Source: Desulfolutivibrio sulfodismutans DSM 3696 (lineage in GTDB: Bacteria > Desulfobacterota > Desulfovibrionia > Desulfovibrionales > Desulfovibrionaceae). From it: a stretch of 64,000 nt of DNA. This document shows, piece by piece, positions 15,344-24,613 of this stretch (its first letter is position 1; the number at the start of each line of letters is the position of its first letter). Below the pieces are notes generated by a model, which was not told the DNA's origin, ran no database searches, and worked only from the letters and a program-made list of their open reading frames with translations. The translations under genes and the position numbers were made by a program. Where the stretch lies: assembly GCF_013376455.1 (NCBI RefSeq), contig NZ_CP045504.1, positions 930,001-994,000 of the forward strand, written 5' to 3'.

Positions 15344-15829
15344 TTATGGGCCCTTTCGGATGATGGCCATGGCGTACATGGAGTCCTCCCCGGCGTCCTT
15401 CGTTTCGGTCAGCAGAAATTCGAACCCGGCATACGTCCAGACCGTGTCCTGGCCTTTCCTGACGCCCTTGCCTGCCTTGGCTCCAAGCCAGGCGGCCAGC
15501 CCGGCGGCCACGGGATTCTGCTCCTTGAGAGAGGCGTCGATGGTCAGCCCCTCGAAACGGCCGCCGGGGCCGAAGTCGAAGGCCAGGGTGACCGGTCCCT
15601 GGTCCGGAACGGCCTGAAAATCGTATTGCAGGCGTTCGGGGGCGGCGAGGCTTGGTTCCTCGGACGGCAAGGCCGACGTGAGCGCCGCCTCCAGGCTGGT
15701 CCGGTTCGAGGCGGCCCCAATGTCCAGGGTCTTGCCATTGACGACCACCGGGAAGGTGTCCTGGCACAGGGCCTGACCAGACAGGCCTAGAAAGAGAACA
15801 AGAGCCAGGAGACTCCGCATGATGTTCAT
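15344..15829 (-). CDS. Exported protein of unknown function
   Basis: 161 residues from ATG 15829, preceded by AAGGA with eight-base spacing; alternatives 15820 and 15919 are possible. It has a signal peptide (MRSLLALVLFLGLSGQALC) cleaved before QDTFPVV. The mature region contains VVVNGKTLDIG, a charged linker, LAFDFGPGGRFEGLTI and a C-terminal TYAGFEFLLTETKDAGEDSMYAM beta region. No family recognised. It sits 180 bp upstream of the other minus-strand exported protein without an intervening terminator, and both could be in one transcript. Confidence 0.7.
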   Translation of the reverse strand: MNIMRSLLALVLFLGLSGQALCQDTFPVVVNGKTLDIGAASNRTSLEAALTSALPSEEPSLAAPERLQYDFQAVPDQGPVTLAFDFGPGGRFEGLTIDASLKEQNPVAAGLAAWLGAKAGKGVRKGQDTVWTYAGFEFLLTETKDAGEDSMYAMAIIRKGP

Positions 15830-15908
15830 GGTCCGCATCCTTGTCGGGTTGGAAATGTCGACGGAAACGATCCGGGGCGTCATGCCCCGGGAACGGAATA
15901 ATATTTTT

Positions 15909-16142
15909 TTACAGAGCACCGTCGGCCATGTCTGTAAGGGGATTCCCTGTCATGCCCGACAAAGCGTGGGCATCACCGGAAAAGGCAGGATATGGCGAAA
16001 CAGCGTCAGCATGAACTAATGCTGAATAGGGTCGTACGAAATCTATGTCCAGGTTATCCATCACGCCACTACATACAAAACATGAAATATATATAGTAAA
16101 TATTAGCGTCAAGATTAAATGTTGAATTTGATTCGTGAACAT
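15909..16142 (-). CDS. Possible 77-residue exported peptide in AT-rich DNA
   Basis: Frame on the minus strand that starts in a TGATG overlap with the stop of the small membrane ORF at 16142-16249. It begins with a hydrophobic segment (HLILTLIFTIYISCFVC), suggesting a signal or anchor, then becomes GC-rich and proline- and alanine-rich. There is no recognisable domain. The coupling to the upstream ORF and the start are the only supports, so it may be spurious. Confidence 0.3.
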   Translation of the reverse strand: MFTNQIQHLILTLIFTIYISCFVCSGVMDNLDIDFVRPYSALVHADAVSPYPAFSGDAHALSGMTGNPLTDMADGAL

Positions 16143-16249
16143 CAGTCAGCCCTGTACACCAACAAGAGAACCAGTCCATACCACACAGCAACAGCGGCCA
16201 GCGCCAAGAAAAGAGTTGCCTTCACTCCTGTCCGGATATACTTTTTCAT
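16142..16249 (-). CDS. 35-residue single-span membrane protein
   Basis: ATG at 16249 is preceded by AGAGG with eight-base spacing. The peptide has a basic N-terminus (MKKYIRTGVK) and a transmembrane stretch of about 22 residues (LALAAVAVWYGLVLLLVY), ending in RAD. The basic end followed by a hydrophobic helix is typical of small inner-membrane proteins and unlikely to be accidental, but there is no family match I can name. It is opposite in direction to the kinase gene at 16497. Confidence 0.45.
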   Translation of the reverse strand: MKKYIRTGVKATLFLALAAVAVWYGLVLLLVYRAD

Positions 16250-16496
16250 GGCAACCGCCTCTAGTTTTCATTTTTATGACTCACGACAACATGTCCGGAT
16301 ATCCATGACGTTTTTTCCCCATCAATTTTCACCGTATTCATCCCGCTTGTGTGGTCTTTTTCCTCTGCTCAGGGGACGAGGCCTTTTCTCCGGCTCCATG
16401 TTTCCAAAAGCGTGTAGCAATGGTCCATGCCGCGTGCAAGCAACCCCTTGCCCTGCCTCGCCAGGCCAGGGAGGCCTCCAAAGGCTGCACCCGCCG

Positions 16497-18476
16497 ATGC
16501 GCGGTGCAGGCCTCATCCTGGCCGTGACCCTGCTTTTGGCCGCGTGCGTGATGGAGTCGGACGGACAGGGCCGGGCCATGCCCCGGGCGCTCCAGGGCGT
16601 GTTGGACATGGCGGGTTGGGACATGGCGGCGGATGGTCCCCTGCGCCTGGATGGCGAATGGGAGTTCTACCCGCACCGTCTGCTTTCGCCCGATGATTTC
16701 CAGGAACCGGGGTATATGGAAAAAGCCCGGAGCTATGTCCTGCCCTCCCCCTGGAACCAGGACACGGCCGATGGGACGGCCATGGGCGCCGATACCGGAT
16801 TCGCCACCCTGCGCCTGCGCGTGGGCCCTGCCCCGGGCACGCCCCGTCCGGCCCTGTACCTGTTCAACATCAATGCCGCCTACCGCCTGTGGATCGACGG
16901 TTCCCTGGCAGCCCGTAGCGGCGAGGTGGGACAAAACGCCGCCCAGGAGCGTCCCGAACCGTCGAAACGGCTCATCCCCTTCGCCAATCTGGGACGCCCC
17001 GTGGACATCATCCTGCAGGTGTCCAATTTCCAATATCGCGACGGGGGGCTCATCGCCCCGGTCTGGCTGGGGCCCCAGGAGACGTTGCAGGCCTGGCAGG
17101 ATCGATCCCTGGGTGCGGCCATGTTTTTCGTGGGCGCGTTTTTCGTCATGGGGCTATACCATATGGCCCTGTTTTTTTTCCGGCCCAAAACCGTCTCGCC
17201 GCTCTATTTCTCCCTGTACTGCTTCGCCTGGATGGGGAACTACGCCGCCTCGGACACCAGCGGCTGGGCGTTGCGCCTTTTTTTCCCCGACATCGCCACC
17301 CGGCTTTTGGACCAGATCGCCTTGTGCTGCTTTTTCATCTCCATTCCCGTGGGGTTCGCCTTTTTCCGGTCCCTGTATCCAGAGGAATTTTCCCGGCGTC
17401 TGCTTGCGGCCTGCATTGCGATGTGCACCATTTTTGTGGCCGTGGCGGCCTTTGCCTCGGGCCTGACCCTGGCCCAGGCCCTGCCCCTGTACTACCTCAT
17501 CTCCGGATTGCTCATCATCTATTGCCTCCACCGGCTGTACACGGCCTGGCGGCGGGGACGGGAGGAAGCCGGTTTCCTCTTCGCCGGATTTTGCGTGCTG
17601 GGGCTCATCGGCATAAACGACATGCTGGCCGATATGAAGCTGCTGGCCTCCACGCCGCGCATCCCGGAAGGAATGCTGGCGTTTAGCCTGTGCCAGGCCT
17701 TTGCCCTGTCCCGCCGCCTCTCCCGGGCCTTCACGGCGAAAGAGCGCCTGTCCGTCGCCCTGGAGGGAAAAAACCTGAGCCTGGAAAAGGAGATGGCCGA
17801 ACGCACCCGGCTTGAGCGGGAGATCGTGACCATCAGCGAAGAGGAGCGCCGCCGCATCAGCCTGGAACTGCACGACGGCCTGTGCCAGGAACTGACCGCC
17901 GCCCGGCTGCACTGCGATGTCCTGCGCCCCTCCTGCTCCGGAACGGACGCCGGGTGCGAGGAACTGGCCCGGCTGTCCGGACTTTTGGATGGCCTGGTGG
18001 ACCACGCCTATGACCTCTCCCGGGGGCTGTGGCCCCTGGAGCACGATTCCGTCGGCGTGGGACCGTCTTTCCGGGACATGATCCAGAGGCTGGGCGAGTC
18101 GAGCGCCATTCCCATGGAATTTCACCGGGAGATGCCCTGCGAGACCTGCCGCAATCCCCATCTGGCCCAGTTGTACCGCATCGCCCAGGAGGCCGTGACC
18201 AATGCCGTGAAGCACTCCCGGGCCACGCGCATCCTCATTTCCCTCACCTGCCCGTCCGCCCGGGCGGCGGTCCTGGTCGTGCGCGACGACGGCCGGGGCC
18301 TGGCCCAGGCCGAGACCACCCCGGGCGGCCTGGGACTGGGCATCATGGCCCACCGGGCGCGCATCATCGGGGCCACGCTGTGCATCGAAGACGCGCCCGG
18401 CGGCGGCGCCCAGGTGGTATGCACGGTTCCCTGCCAAGCCAACACGAACGATCCCGACACCCGGAGGGCGTCATGA
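16497..18476 (+). CDS. Lipoprotein-type 7TM sensor histidine kinase
   Basis: 659 residues. The start ATG 16497 is chosen because it opens a lipoprotein signal (LAVTLLLAACVME, lipobox Cys17); ribosome-site support is weak. The periplasmic part has DGPLRLDGEWEFYPHRLL, the 7TMR-DISM extracellular sensor type. Seven hydrophobic segments follow at roughly 215-420. A coiled coil then leads to the HisKA_3 dimerisation box SLELHDGLCQEL with phosphoacceptor His459. A GHKL ATPase with NAVKHSRAT and VRDDGRGLAQAE ends with GLGIMAHRARIIGA. The kinase overlaps its NarL-type regulator (ATGA) and must phosphorylate it. The ligand is probably extracellular or envelope-derived. Confidence 0.87.
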   Translation: MRGAGLILAVTLLLAACVMESDGQGRAMPRALQGVLDMAGWDMAADGPLRLDGEWEFYPHRLLSPDDFQEPGYMEKARSYVLPSPWNQDTADGTAMGADTGFATLRLRVGPAPGTPRPALYLFNINAAYRLWIDGSLAARSGEVGQNAAQERPEPSKRLIPFANLGRPVDIILQVSNFQYRDGGLIAPVWLGPQETLQAWQDRSLGAAMFFVGAFFVMGLYHMALFFFRPKTVSPLYFSLYCFAWMGNYAASDTSGWALRLFFPDIATRLLDQIALCCFFISIPVGFAFFRSLYPEEFSRRLLAACIAMCTIFVAVAAFASGLTLAQALPLYYLISGLLIIYCLHRLYTAWRRGREEAGFLFAGFCVLGLIGINDMLADMKLLASTPRIPEGMLAFSLCQAFALSRRLSRAFTAKERLSVALEGKNLSLEKEMAERTRLEREIVTISEEERRRISLELHDGLCQELTAARLHCDVLRPSCSGTDAGCEELARLSGLLDGLVDHAYDLSRGLWPLEHDSVGVGPSFRDMIQRLGESSAIPMEFHREMPCETCRNPHLAQLYRIAQEAVTNAVKHSRATRILISLTCPSARAAVLVVRDDGRGLAQAETTPGGLGLGIMAHRARIIGATLCIEDAPGGGAQVVCTVPCQANTNDPDTRRAS

Positions 18477-19117
18477 CCATGGGACCATGCATCGGAGCCC
18501 GCGTGTTCCTGGCCGACGACCACCCCGCCGTGCGCGAGGGGTTGACCCTGAGGCTGCTTCAGGAGCGCTTCGAGGTGTGCGGCGAGGCCGAAAACTTAGC
18601 CGAGCTTGTGGCCCGCATCGACGCCAGCGCCGCCGACATCGCCCTGGTGGATCTGACCCTGTGCGAGGAAAGCGGCCTGGACCTGATCCCGGAGCTGCGC
18701 GCCCGGGGGATTCCGGTGTTGGTCTATTCCATGCATGAGGATGCCGAGACCGTGCGCCGGGCCTTTGCGCGCGGGGCCGCAAGCTACGTCACCAAACGGG
18801 AGACCTCGGCCGTTTTGGTGGATGCCGTACGCCGGACCCTGGCCGGGGAACGCTACGTCAGCCCCCGCATCGCCGCCGCCCTGGACGCGGCCGGCGCACA
18901 GGACGAGACCGCCGCCCGGGTCGCCACCTTGAGCGAACGTGAGCGGCAGACCTTGGACCTGCTGGCCAAGGGCGAAGCCAACACCGAGATCGCCGCCGCC
19001 CTAGGGGTCAGCGTGCGTACCGTGGAGAGCTACTGCGCCCGCATCCTGGTCAAACTCAATCTGGACGGCATGAAGTCCCTGCGCAAATACGCCATCCGCG
19101 ACTACAAGCCGAGCTGA
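18473..19117 (+). CDS. NarL/FixJ-type response regulator
   Basis: 214 residues, starting with an ATG in the 4-base overlap with the kinase stop. The receiver domain has acidic ADDHPAVREGL, the phosphoacceptor Asp60 in IALVDLTL, SMHEDAET and the conserved Lys in YVTKRE. The C-terminal LuxR-type helix-turn-helix is TLSERERQTLDLLAKGEANT with VSVRTVESYCARI. Together with the kinase it forms a classic two-component pair. Targets are not shown here; the exported proteins that follow (19332, 20056, 20561) are candidates by position only. Confidence 0.92.
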   Translation: MTMGPCIGARVFLADDHPAVREGLTLRLLQERFEVCGEAENLAELVARIDASAADIALVDLTLCEESGLDLIPELRARGIPVLVYSMHEDAETVRRAFARGAASYVTKRETSAVLVDAVRRTLAGERYVSPRIAAALDAAGAQDETAARVATLSERERQTLDLLAKGEANTEIAAALGVSVRTVESYCARILVKLNLDGMKSLRKYAIRDYKPS

Positions 19118-19331
19118 TCCGCCCTTCGCCAGGGCAGCCGGAGTCCCCACGGCTCTCCCCTGCCCCTCCCTGCCCGTTTCCTGCCCCCGTTTCCGCAGCC
19201 CGATGACGAATGTCCGGAAAACCCCGGACAGACAAAATTTTCCACGCCCCGTACATGCCAAAACCGTCCCCTGGGGGACGATTGATTCCCGGATCGGGCA
19301 ACGGGCGGGGAAATCCGCCACTGGAGCATCC

Positions 19332-19931
19332 ATGAAAAAACTGACCGCGCTGTGCCTGCTCGCCGTCCTGTTGCCGTGTCTGGCCATGGCCCAGACGAAC
19401 GTCCCCCTGCGCGGGGACGAAAAAAAGAAACTCGACACCTTTTTCAGCAACTTCGCCGAAGTGAACATGAAAAACTTCACCCAGGGGCCGCTTTCCGACG
19501 AGGAACTGCTGTATTTCGCCACCTGGCACTGCATCATCAACGCCGCCGACTCGTTTCAGACCACCAACGACGGCAACGACATCATCATTCCCGCCAGCGC
19601 CATCGACAAGGCCACGGAGAAATACCTCGGCCAAACGATCAAAAAGCATCTCAAGCCGAGCTATGTGGAATCCATGGCCAGCGGCGAGGCCTACGTTTTC
19701 GCCCAGGTCGACTCCCTGCAAAAGCGCGACGACGGAACGTATCTGGCCAAGGGAACCATCTACGCCACGGGGTCCGGGGCGGTCATCGATCCCCACGCCA
19801 CGGCGGCGGACTGGAAAAAGGCGGGCGAGACCGTCAATCCCCAGGAAACGTTCACCGGCGTCATCCGAAAGACTGACGGGGAGCAAGGGCGCTACATCCT
19901 GCTCGAATACGCCGTTCAGGAACGGCCATAG
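19332..19931 (+). CDS. Exported protein of unknown function
   Basis: 199 residues. ATG 19332 follows GGAG six bases upstream and begins a signal peptide (MKKLTALCLLAVLLPCLA, cut after AMA). The mature part starts TNVPLRGDEKKKLDTFFSNF and has a YFATWHCIINAADSF stretch, a central GNDIIIPASAID and a C-terminal beta domain ending VIRKTDGEQGRYILLEYAV. I do not recognise a named family; proteins of this appearance occur as hypothetical exported proteins in Desulfovibrio. Confidence 0.75.
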   Translation: MKKLTALCLLAVLLPCLAMAQTNVPLRGDEKKKLDTFFSNFAEVNMKNFTQGPLSDEELLYFATWHCIINAADSFQTTNDGNDIIIPASAIDKATEKYLGQTIKKHLKPSYVESMASGEAYVFAQVDSLQKRDDGTYLAKGTIYATGSGAVIDPHATAADWKKAGETVNPQETFTGVIRKTDGEQGRYILLEYAVQERP

Positions 19932-20055
19932 CGAGATATCGCAAAAGGTTTTCCGGACCCGGCATCCGGCCAGGCGGCCCGCCGCCGCCCGGTTCCCTGG
20001 TCCAGGCGTCTTTGGGGGCATTTTTTCAAATCAACGTGTGGAGGAGGAGCGTCGT

Positions 20056-20433
20056 ATGTTTTGGAGATCGCTGGTTGTTGCCTGTCTGTTGGTTGTCGGC
20101 ACGTCGAGCGCCTGTTTCGCCTATTCCGACGAGGTCGAATGGCTGCGGAACCAATCCTTCAATGCGTGCAAGAACTATTACGTCTGGCGGCTCATCGACA
20201 ACTATTTCCCCGACGCCCAGTGGGAATCGGGCTGGTCCGACCAGGGCGACTATATCGTCAACGTCTACGGCACCATGAACTTCAAGGGCAGAGACGTCAC
20301 AGCCCAGTTACAGTTCACCATCGACCCCAAGCGGGGCAAGTTCGACATGAACGCCCTGGAGTTCAACGGTTCTCCCCAGCCCAAGGAGATGCGCACGGAG
20401 CTCATCAAGGCCATGTGCGCGGACGTGCAGTAG
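20056..20433 (+). CDS. Small exported protein of unknown function
   Basis: 125 residues after a GAGGAGGAG ribosome site. The signal peptide MFWRSLVVACLLVVGTSSAC is probably cut at CFA-YS. The mature protein has SDEVEWLRNQSFNACKNYYV, a WESGWSDQGDYIVNVYGT beta section and a tail rich in charged residues ending CADVQ. The two Cys in the mature part could form a disulfide. No family recognised. It lies 125 bp after a similar exported gene and 128 bp before another, in the same direction. Confidence 0.72.
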   Translation: MFWRSLVVACLLVVGTSSACFAYSDEVEWLRNQSFNACKNYYVWRLIDNYFPDAQWESGWSDQGDYIVNVYGTMNFKGRDVTAQLQFTIDPKRGKFDMNALEFNGSPQPKEMRTELIKAMCADVQ

Positions 20434-20560
20434 CACCGGGATATCGCACGGCATGCACATACTGTGCGGCCACGCCCAGGCGGACACGCGGCACGGCCGG
20501 GGCATGGCGCCCCGGATTCGGGCAAACGCCCGACAACGTCGGATGATACCGGAGACAGCA

Positions 20561-21058
20561 ATGAGAAATGAACTCACGGAAAGCGCACGGCCGGGCACAT
20601 CCCCCGCGAACCGTCCGCCGCGACGTGGCGCGATGCTGCGGCTTCTGGCCCTTGGCGCGGCCATGGCGGTCTGCCTGGCGGTCACGCCGGGCCTGGGCCT
20701 GGCCCAGGAGGATTATTCCTTCATCGGCATCGACGACGCCAAGCAGGTGCCGCTTTTCATCACCCGGTTGCAAAAGGCGGTGGCGGATGGGGACAAGCAG
20801 GCCGTGGCCAAGCTCGTGTCCTATCCCCTCATGGTCGTCATCGCGGGCAAGGACGTGGAGCTCGACGGCGAGGCGGCCTTTGTGAAGCACTATGACCAGA
20901 TCATGACCGAGGCCTTGAAAAAAAGCGTCCTGGGGCAAAGCCTGAAGCCCGAGGACGTGTTCGTCAACAAGCAGGGCGTGATGGTCGGCGACTCCGGCCA
21001 GATATGGGTTCTCCCCGACGGCGACGCCCTGCGCATCTCCGAGATTCGGGAACCGTAA
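20561..21058 (+). CDS. Exported protein of unknown function
   Basis: 165 residues from ATG 20561, with CCGGAGACAGCA just upstream. An N-terminal basic stretch, then a hydrophobic core (AMLRLLALGAAMAVCLAVT) ending in LAQ-EDY, gives a Sec signal peptide with a long n-region. An internal ATG at 20633 would give the usual length. The mature part, FITRLQKAVADGDKQAVAKL and VVIAGKDVELDGEAAFVKHY, resembles an NTF2-like fold (helix followed by curved sheet with GIWVLP-like C-terminus). That fold is an impression only. Confidence 0.72.
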   Translation: MRNELTESARPGTSPANRPPRRGAMLRLLALGAAMAVCLAVTPGLGLAQEDYSFIGIDDAKQVPLFITRLQKAVADGDKQAVAKLVSYPLMVVIAGKDVELDGEAAFVKHYDQIMTEALKKSVLGQSLKPEDVFVNKQGVMVGDSGQIWVLPDGDALRISEIREP

Positions 21059-21317
21059 CGCGCGCAGCACATCCCCCCTTTTGCGGGAGGCGCACAGGCC
21101 GGGTCAAACGATCCGGCCTGTGTGCGTTTTGCCTGAAGACCACGCTCTTCCATGGAATCCGAACCGGAAAAGTTCTGGAGGCAGCCGCGTCGCCGCCGCG
21201 TCGGGCATGGCGGCGTCAGGTGACGGCTCTTACTGTACAATCCATGCCATCTCTGGCATGACCGAACCCTGCGTAATCAAAAAATACAAAGAAACCATCA
21301 CCTTCTGGCTTATCATT

Positions 21318-21971
21318 ATGATACGATCCATCGACATGGACACCTGGCCGCGCAAGGCCCACTTCGCCTTTTTCCAGAACCGGAAAAATCCCTGCCTCTC
21401 CCTCACCTTTCCGGTCAACGTCGCAGGTCTGCTGCGGTTCCGGGCGGCCCAGGGCGAGACAAAGCGGCGCTTTACGGATTACGTCTACCACGCCGTCATG
21501 GCCAGCGTGAACGCCATTCCGGAATTTTGCATGCGCCTTGTGGACAAAAAACCCGTCCTCTTTTCCAAGGTCGATTCCGCCTTCACCTACATTCCCAAGG
21601 GACGCGACCTGCATGCCAACTGCATCGCCGCCTATGATGCCGCGTTTTCGACCTTTTCGCGAAACATCCAGGCGGCCCGGGACGCGGCCGACGCCTCCCC
21701 GACCCTGGCCCCCGAGGGCTGTGACAGCCAGGGGCTCGTCTACCTGACCTGCCTGCCGGACATCCCGTTCACAGCAGTCGCCAATCCCTGGGACGACCCG
21801 TGGACCGATTCGGTGCCGCGCATCGCCATGGGCATGGTCGATCCGGCCGCCGGGACCATGCCGGTGTCCGTGGAGGCCCTGCATAGCTTTGTCGACGGCA
21901 GACACATTGCGGCGTTCCTGAAAGGCCTCTCCGGTATCCTGGAAACGCCCGAGTCGTCGTTCGCATCTTGA
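21318..21971 (+). CDS. Chloramphenicol acetyltransferase-like protein
   Basis: 217 residues from ATG 21318, which opens with IRSIDMDTWPRKAHFAFF, the CAT-family N-terminus. No convincing ribosome site precedes it. The catalytic signature appears as LHSFVDGRHI, where the His and Asp match H195 and D199 of the family's HHxxxDG; the first of the two His is replaced by Leu. The region TAVANPWDDPWTDSVPRI fits the substrate-binding strand. Members acetylate chloramphenicol (type A) or unknown substrates (xenobiotic type); this one could be either. Its C-terminal codons end 8 bp before the direct repeat of the ssrA island. Confidence 0.78.
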   Translation: MIRSIDMDTWPRKAHFAFFQNRKNPCLSLTFPVNVAGLLRFRAAQGETKRRFTDYVYHAVMASVNAIPEFCMRLVDKKPVLFSKVDSAFTYIPKGRDLHANCIAAYDAAFSTFSRNIQAARDAADASPTLAPEGCDSQGLVYLTCLPDIPFTAVANPWDDPWTDSVPRIAMGMVDPAAGTMPVSVEALHSFVDGRHIAAFLKGLSGILETPESSFAS

Positions 21972-21978
21972 CGCCGCC

Positions 21979-22005
21979 CGGGTGTTGAAATTTGGTTGGT
22001 GGAGG
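21979..22005. repeat. Island direct repeat, distal copy (attachment site)
   Basis: A 27-bp stretch identical to 24794-24820, beginning CGGGTGTTGAAATTTGG and ending GTGGAGG. The adjoining bases keep a degenerate copy of the tmRNA 3' end (GGGGGAATCGAA, compared with GGGGGGAGTCGAAC at the intact gene). It is the far end of the ssrA-integrated island. Confidence 0.85.
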
Positions 22006-22221
22006 GGGAATCGAATATTTTGTGTAATCATCGGATTTAATGTGATAAAACTGGCTAGACATTTCTTGGCTATCCGGAATGTTCTCCGGGTGTGAGATGC
22101 CCCGTGGAGTTACCCCCGCTAAACTGGACACCCCGTAGTTGCCGGTCAGGTTGATGGCCCTACACCAGCGTTTGACCAGTCCGTTAAGCGTGATGCGAGG
22201 GATATTCGACTGCACTTAAAA

Positions 22222-24390
22222 CTAGGGTCGGCAGCACTTCTTGTGCTTGCGGCCGCTTCCGCAGGGGCATTGATCATTAGGACCGATCTTCTTTCGGAGG
22301 ATCTTTCCCTGAAGTAATGGTTTGAGCGCCACTGTAGGCATCGATGTTTGCATGTCGCGCGTCACCTCATCCATAGCGTCGATTTGTACCCACGTGTAGT
22401 ATAAAGAAATGCCGAATCGAATACTCGGTCCAGCTGGGTCCACGCAAAGACCGAACCATCGGCTAGCCTTCTCTTTGTACTTGCGAATCTTGCAATGCGA
22501 CTGCAAATGCAAAGCGGCAATCGACGCAGAGTAGTTATTGCAATGGACCGTAAGTCCGGCTTCGCAGACACCGTACCCAAGAGTCAGATCGTGGTGCTTC
22601 CCATCAGCCCTGGCGAGTGCCGCCAACCTGTCAATCGCATGGCTGACTTCTTTGACCGAGTCCTCACTAAGCGCCAGGAGAAAGAAGCCGAGCTCAATGA
22701 TTGCCGGCTCAGGCCGGGCTTCAATTTCCTTGATGATGCGCCCGAGCAGCGTTGTTTTGTTCAAACGCGTCAGGATACCGCTCGGCGTTGCGGCACCAGC
22801 AATCCCAGTGCGCCGGACCGTCATTGCAATATCAAGTCCTGCCGAGATATCGTCGGCTAAGAACAGGCTCACACCAGAATCCACCCAGATATTGTGCTTC
22901 AGGTGGTAGGCCAGGATTGTCAATTCCTGTGAAGCCAGTATTTTATCCGCGTAGTTGGCCCGCCGGTTGACATAGCTGAGAAAGCCGAGCGGCGATTGCA
23001 ACATTTCCGTCATGGCGTCGAGCGTGAACACGTCCATGACCAGCGGAGGTTGTATGCGGGGTACGGTCACGGTACTCAGAAACTGCCGAGCTTGGAAACT
23101 CAGCGCCGGATAGTGATCGCTAACAACGCAGAAGACGTAGATTTCTTTCAGTTCGTACGGCAGCACGATCTCGCGACCACTTACGTCCGTCAGCGTGAAC
23201 CGCTTTTCACCAAGGCACTGTGAGCACTCGATGGCCTGGTCGTAAGCATCCTGGACGCTCTTTTTGAAGTCGTCTCGAATGGCTTGGTCGTTGCCTTTCC
23301 TCGCTTCAAGCGTCAATCGTTTCGACTTCGCTTGAACCACGATTGCACGATTACCCCAGACAACCAGTACGTCTATCTCGCCAGCTTTTTTCGCTTTAGT
23401 TTCCCAGATGTCGACATTCGCGTATACCCGCTCACCTCCGAACACTAGACCAAGCCGTTCCGAGGCAAAGCTCTCTGTGAAGTCGCCACGGTTCTTCGCC
23501 AGTATTGGTCTATAGGCCTTGTCCTCAAACATCCAATAATATGGTGTGTCATAGAGCGCTTCGGCTAATGCGTAGGACTGGAGAGACACAAAATCTCCAG
23601 TCGGCATGCGCAGCAACGGTGTCGCGGAGATGGCGTTAAATTCGTGGGGCGCGTGGAAACTGCTGTTGCGGTTACCAGCAGGGAGAGTAAAAGCGCTCAG
23701 CACTCGTTCCGTTAGCTCCACTGCTAGGAGAGACTGCGCCGCCACCTCGGCCACTGTTACGGTATAAATCGGGAGCATTGTCCATTCGTCCGGGTGCAGT
23801 TTGCGCATTCTCTTGCGGACGTCGACAAAATGACCATCAACTACACGGTCGATGGCTTTTGCAACAGTGCAGGAATCGGATATTGTGAAGCCTCGTTGCT
23901 TCAACAGCCAAGGTGCATCGGAGGCATACCTCCTTGCAGCGAGGTCCAGATACTGGAAGCTGTAAGCTGATTCTCCGCCGTAGAAGATTGGCTCTCGAAA
24001 AGCCTTGCCTTGTCTGAACGGATCGAAGGTGCCAGAACTGACGACTTCGGGGGTCACACCTCGGTACATGTCACCCGACATGCTATCATGCAGCTCCTCG
24101 AGCAGCCGTTCGGTCGTGTCGAGATACTCCTGCAGGACCTGTGGTGTCGGCAATCTCCAGTCGACTTCGGCCTTCACCATCAATCCGATCAATGTGTTTA
24201 TCTCGATGCGGATCAACTGCGAAGGATTGAACTGTTTCACCATGTCGGCTTCAGTCATTTCATCCGCGTACGACATCGTGTTATCTCGGTAGCAGAGATA
24301 CGCGAGCGCATGAACGTAGCCAGGGCTGACGCAGAGTGCTGTCAGGTCCGCGAAAATCTCTTGCTCGGCGCGTGGAGTTTTTCTGTTCAA
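22222..24390 (-). CDS. Large SEC-C motif protein with PD-(D/E)XK/NERD-like core
   Basis: 722 residues, the only large gene of the island. Residues 336-356 read KAGEIDVLVVWGNRAIVVQA and on to KSK, where Asp340 and the Gln353-x-Lys355 fit the nuclease-type D-xn-(E/Q)xK signature with a flanking Glu338. The C-terminus (~705-720) is GPNDQCPCGSGRKHKKCC, a SEC-C zinc knuckle. The middle (~1-330) is mostly helical. The 5' end is uncertain: the frame opens at TTG 24390 without a ribosome site, and ATG 24276 (residue 39) is an alternative. Together the parts suggest a nucleic-acid-associated or defence role, which is inference. Codon use differs from the neighbours. Confidence 0.72.
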   Translation of the reverse strand: MNRKTPRAEQEIFADLTALCVSPGYVHALAYLCYRDNTMSYADEMTEADMVKQFNPSQLIRIEINTLIGLMVKAEVDWRLPTPQVLQEYLDTTERLLEELHDSMSGDMYRGVTPEVVSSGTFDPFRQGKAFREPIFYGGESAYSFQYLDLAARRYASDAPWLLKQRGFTISDSCTVAKAIDRVVDGHFVDVRKRMRKLHPDEWTMLPIYTVTVAEVAAQSLLAVELTERVLSAFTLPAGNRNSSFHAPHEFNAISATPLLRMPTGDFVSLQSYALAEALYDTPYYWMFEDKAYRPILAKNRGDFTESFASERLGLVFGGERVYANVDIWETKAKKAGEIDVLVVWGNRAIVVQAKSKRLTLEARKGNDQAIRDDFKKSVQDAYDQAIECSQCLGEKRFTLTDVSGREIVLPYELKEIYVFCVVSDHYPALSFQARQFLSTVTVPRIQPPLVMDVFTLDAMTEMLQSPLGFLSYVNRRANYADKILASQELTILAYHLKHNIWVDSGVSLFLADDISAGLDIAMTVRRTGIAGAATPSGILTRLNKTTLLGRIIKEIEARPEPAIIELGFFLLALSEDSVKEVSHAIDRLAALARADGKHHDLTLGYGVCEAGLTVHCNNYSASIAALHLQSHCKIRKYKEKASRWFGLCVDPAGPSIRFGISLYYTWVQIDAMDEVTRDMQTSMPTVALKPLLQGKILRKKIGPNDQCPCGSGRKHKKCCRP

Positions 24391-24613
24391 GAGGTAGGTT
24401 TCATTGGCTATATTTCATTCATCTTCAACTTTCGCCTTGGAGCGTCCCTGAAAGGACCACCCGCCCCAGCCTCGTCCGCGAACTGGCTTATGTTGACTTA
24501 ACTATTCTCGCCAAGGGCCGCGCGGATGTCCAGAGTGTCCGGTCTAATTTGGTTACTCCAACGTGTACAGTGATAGTATTCACCTGACACCGCCGCCCCC
24601 GGCGGGGTAGCGA

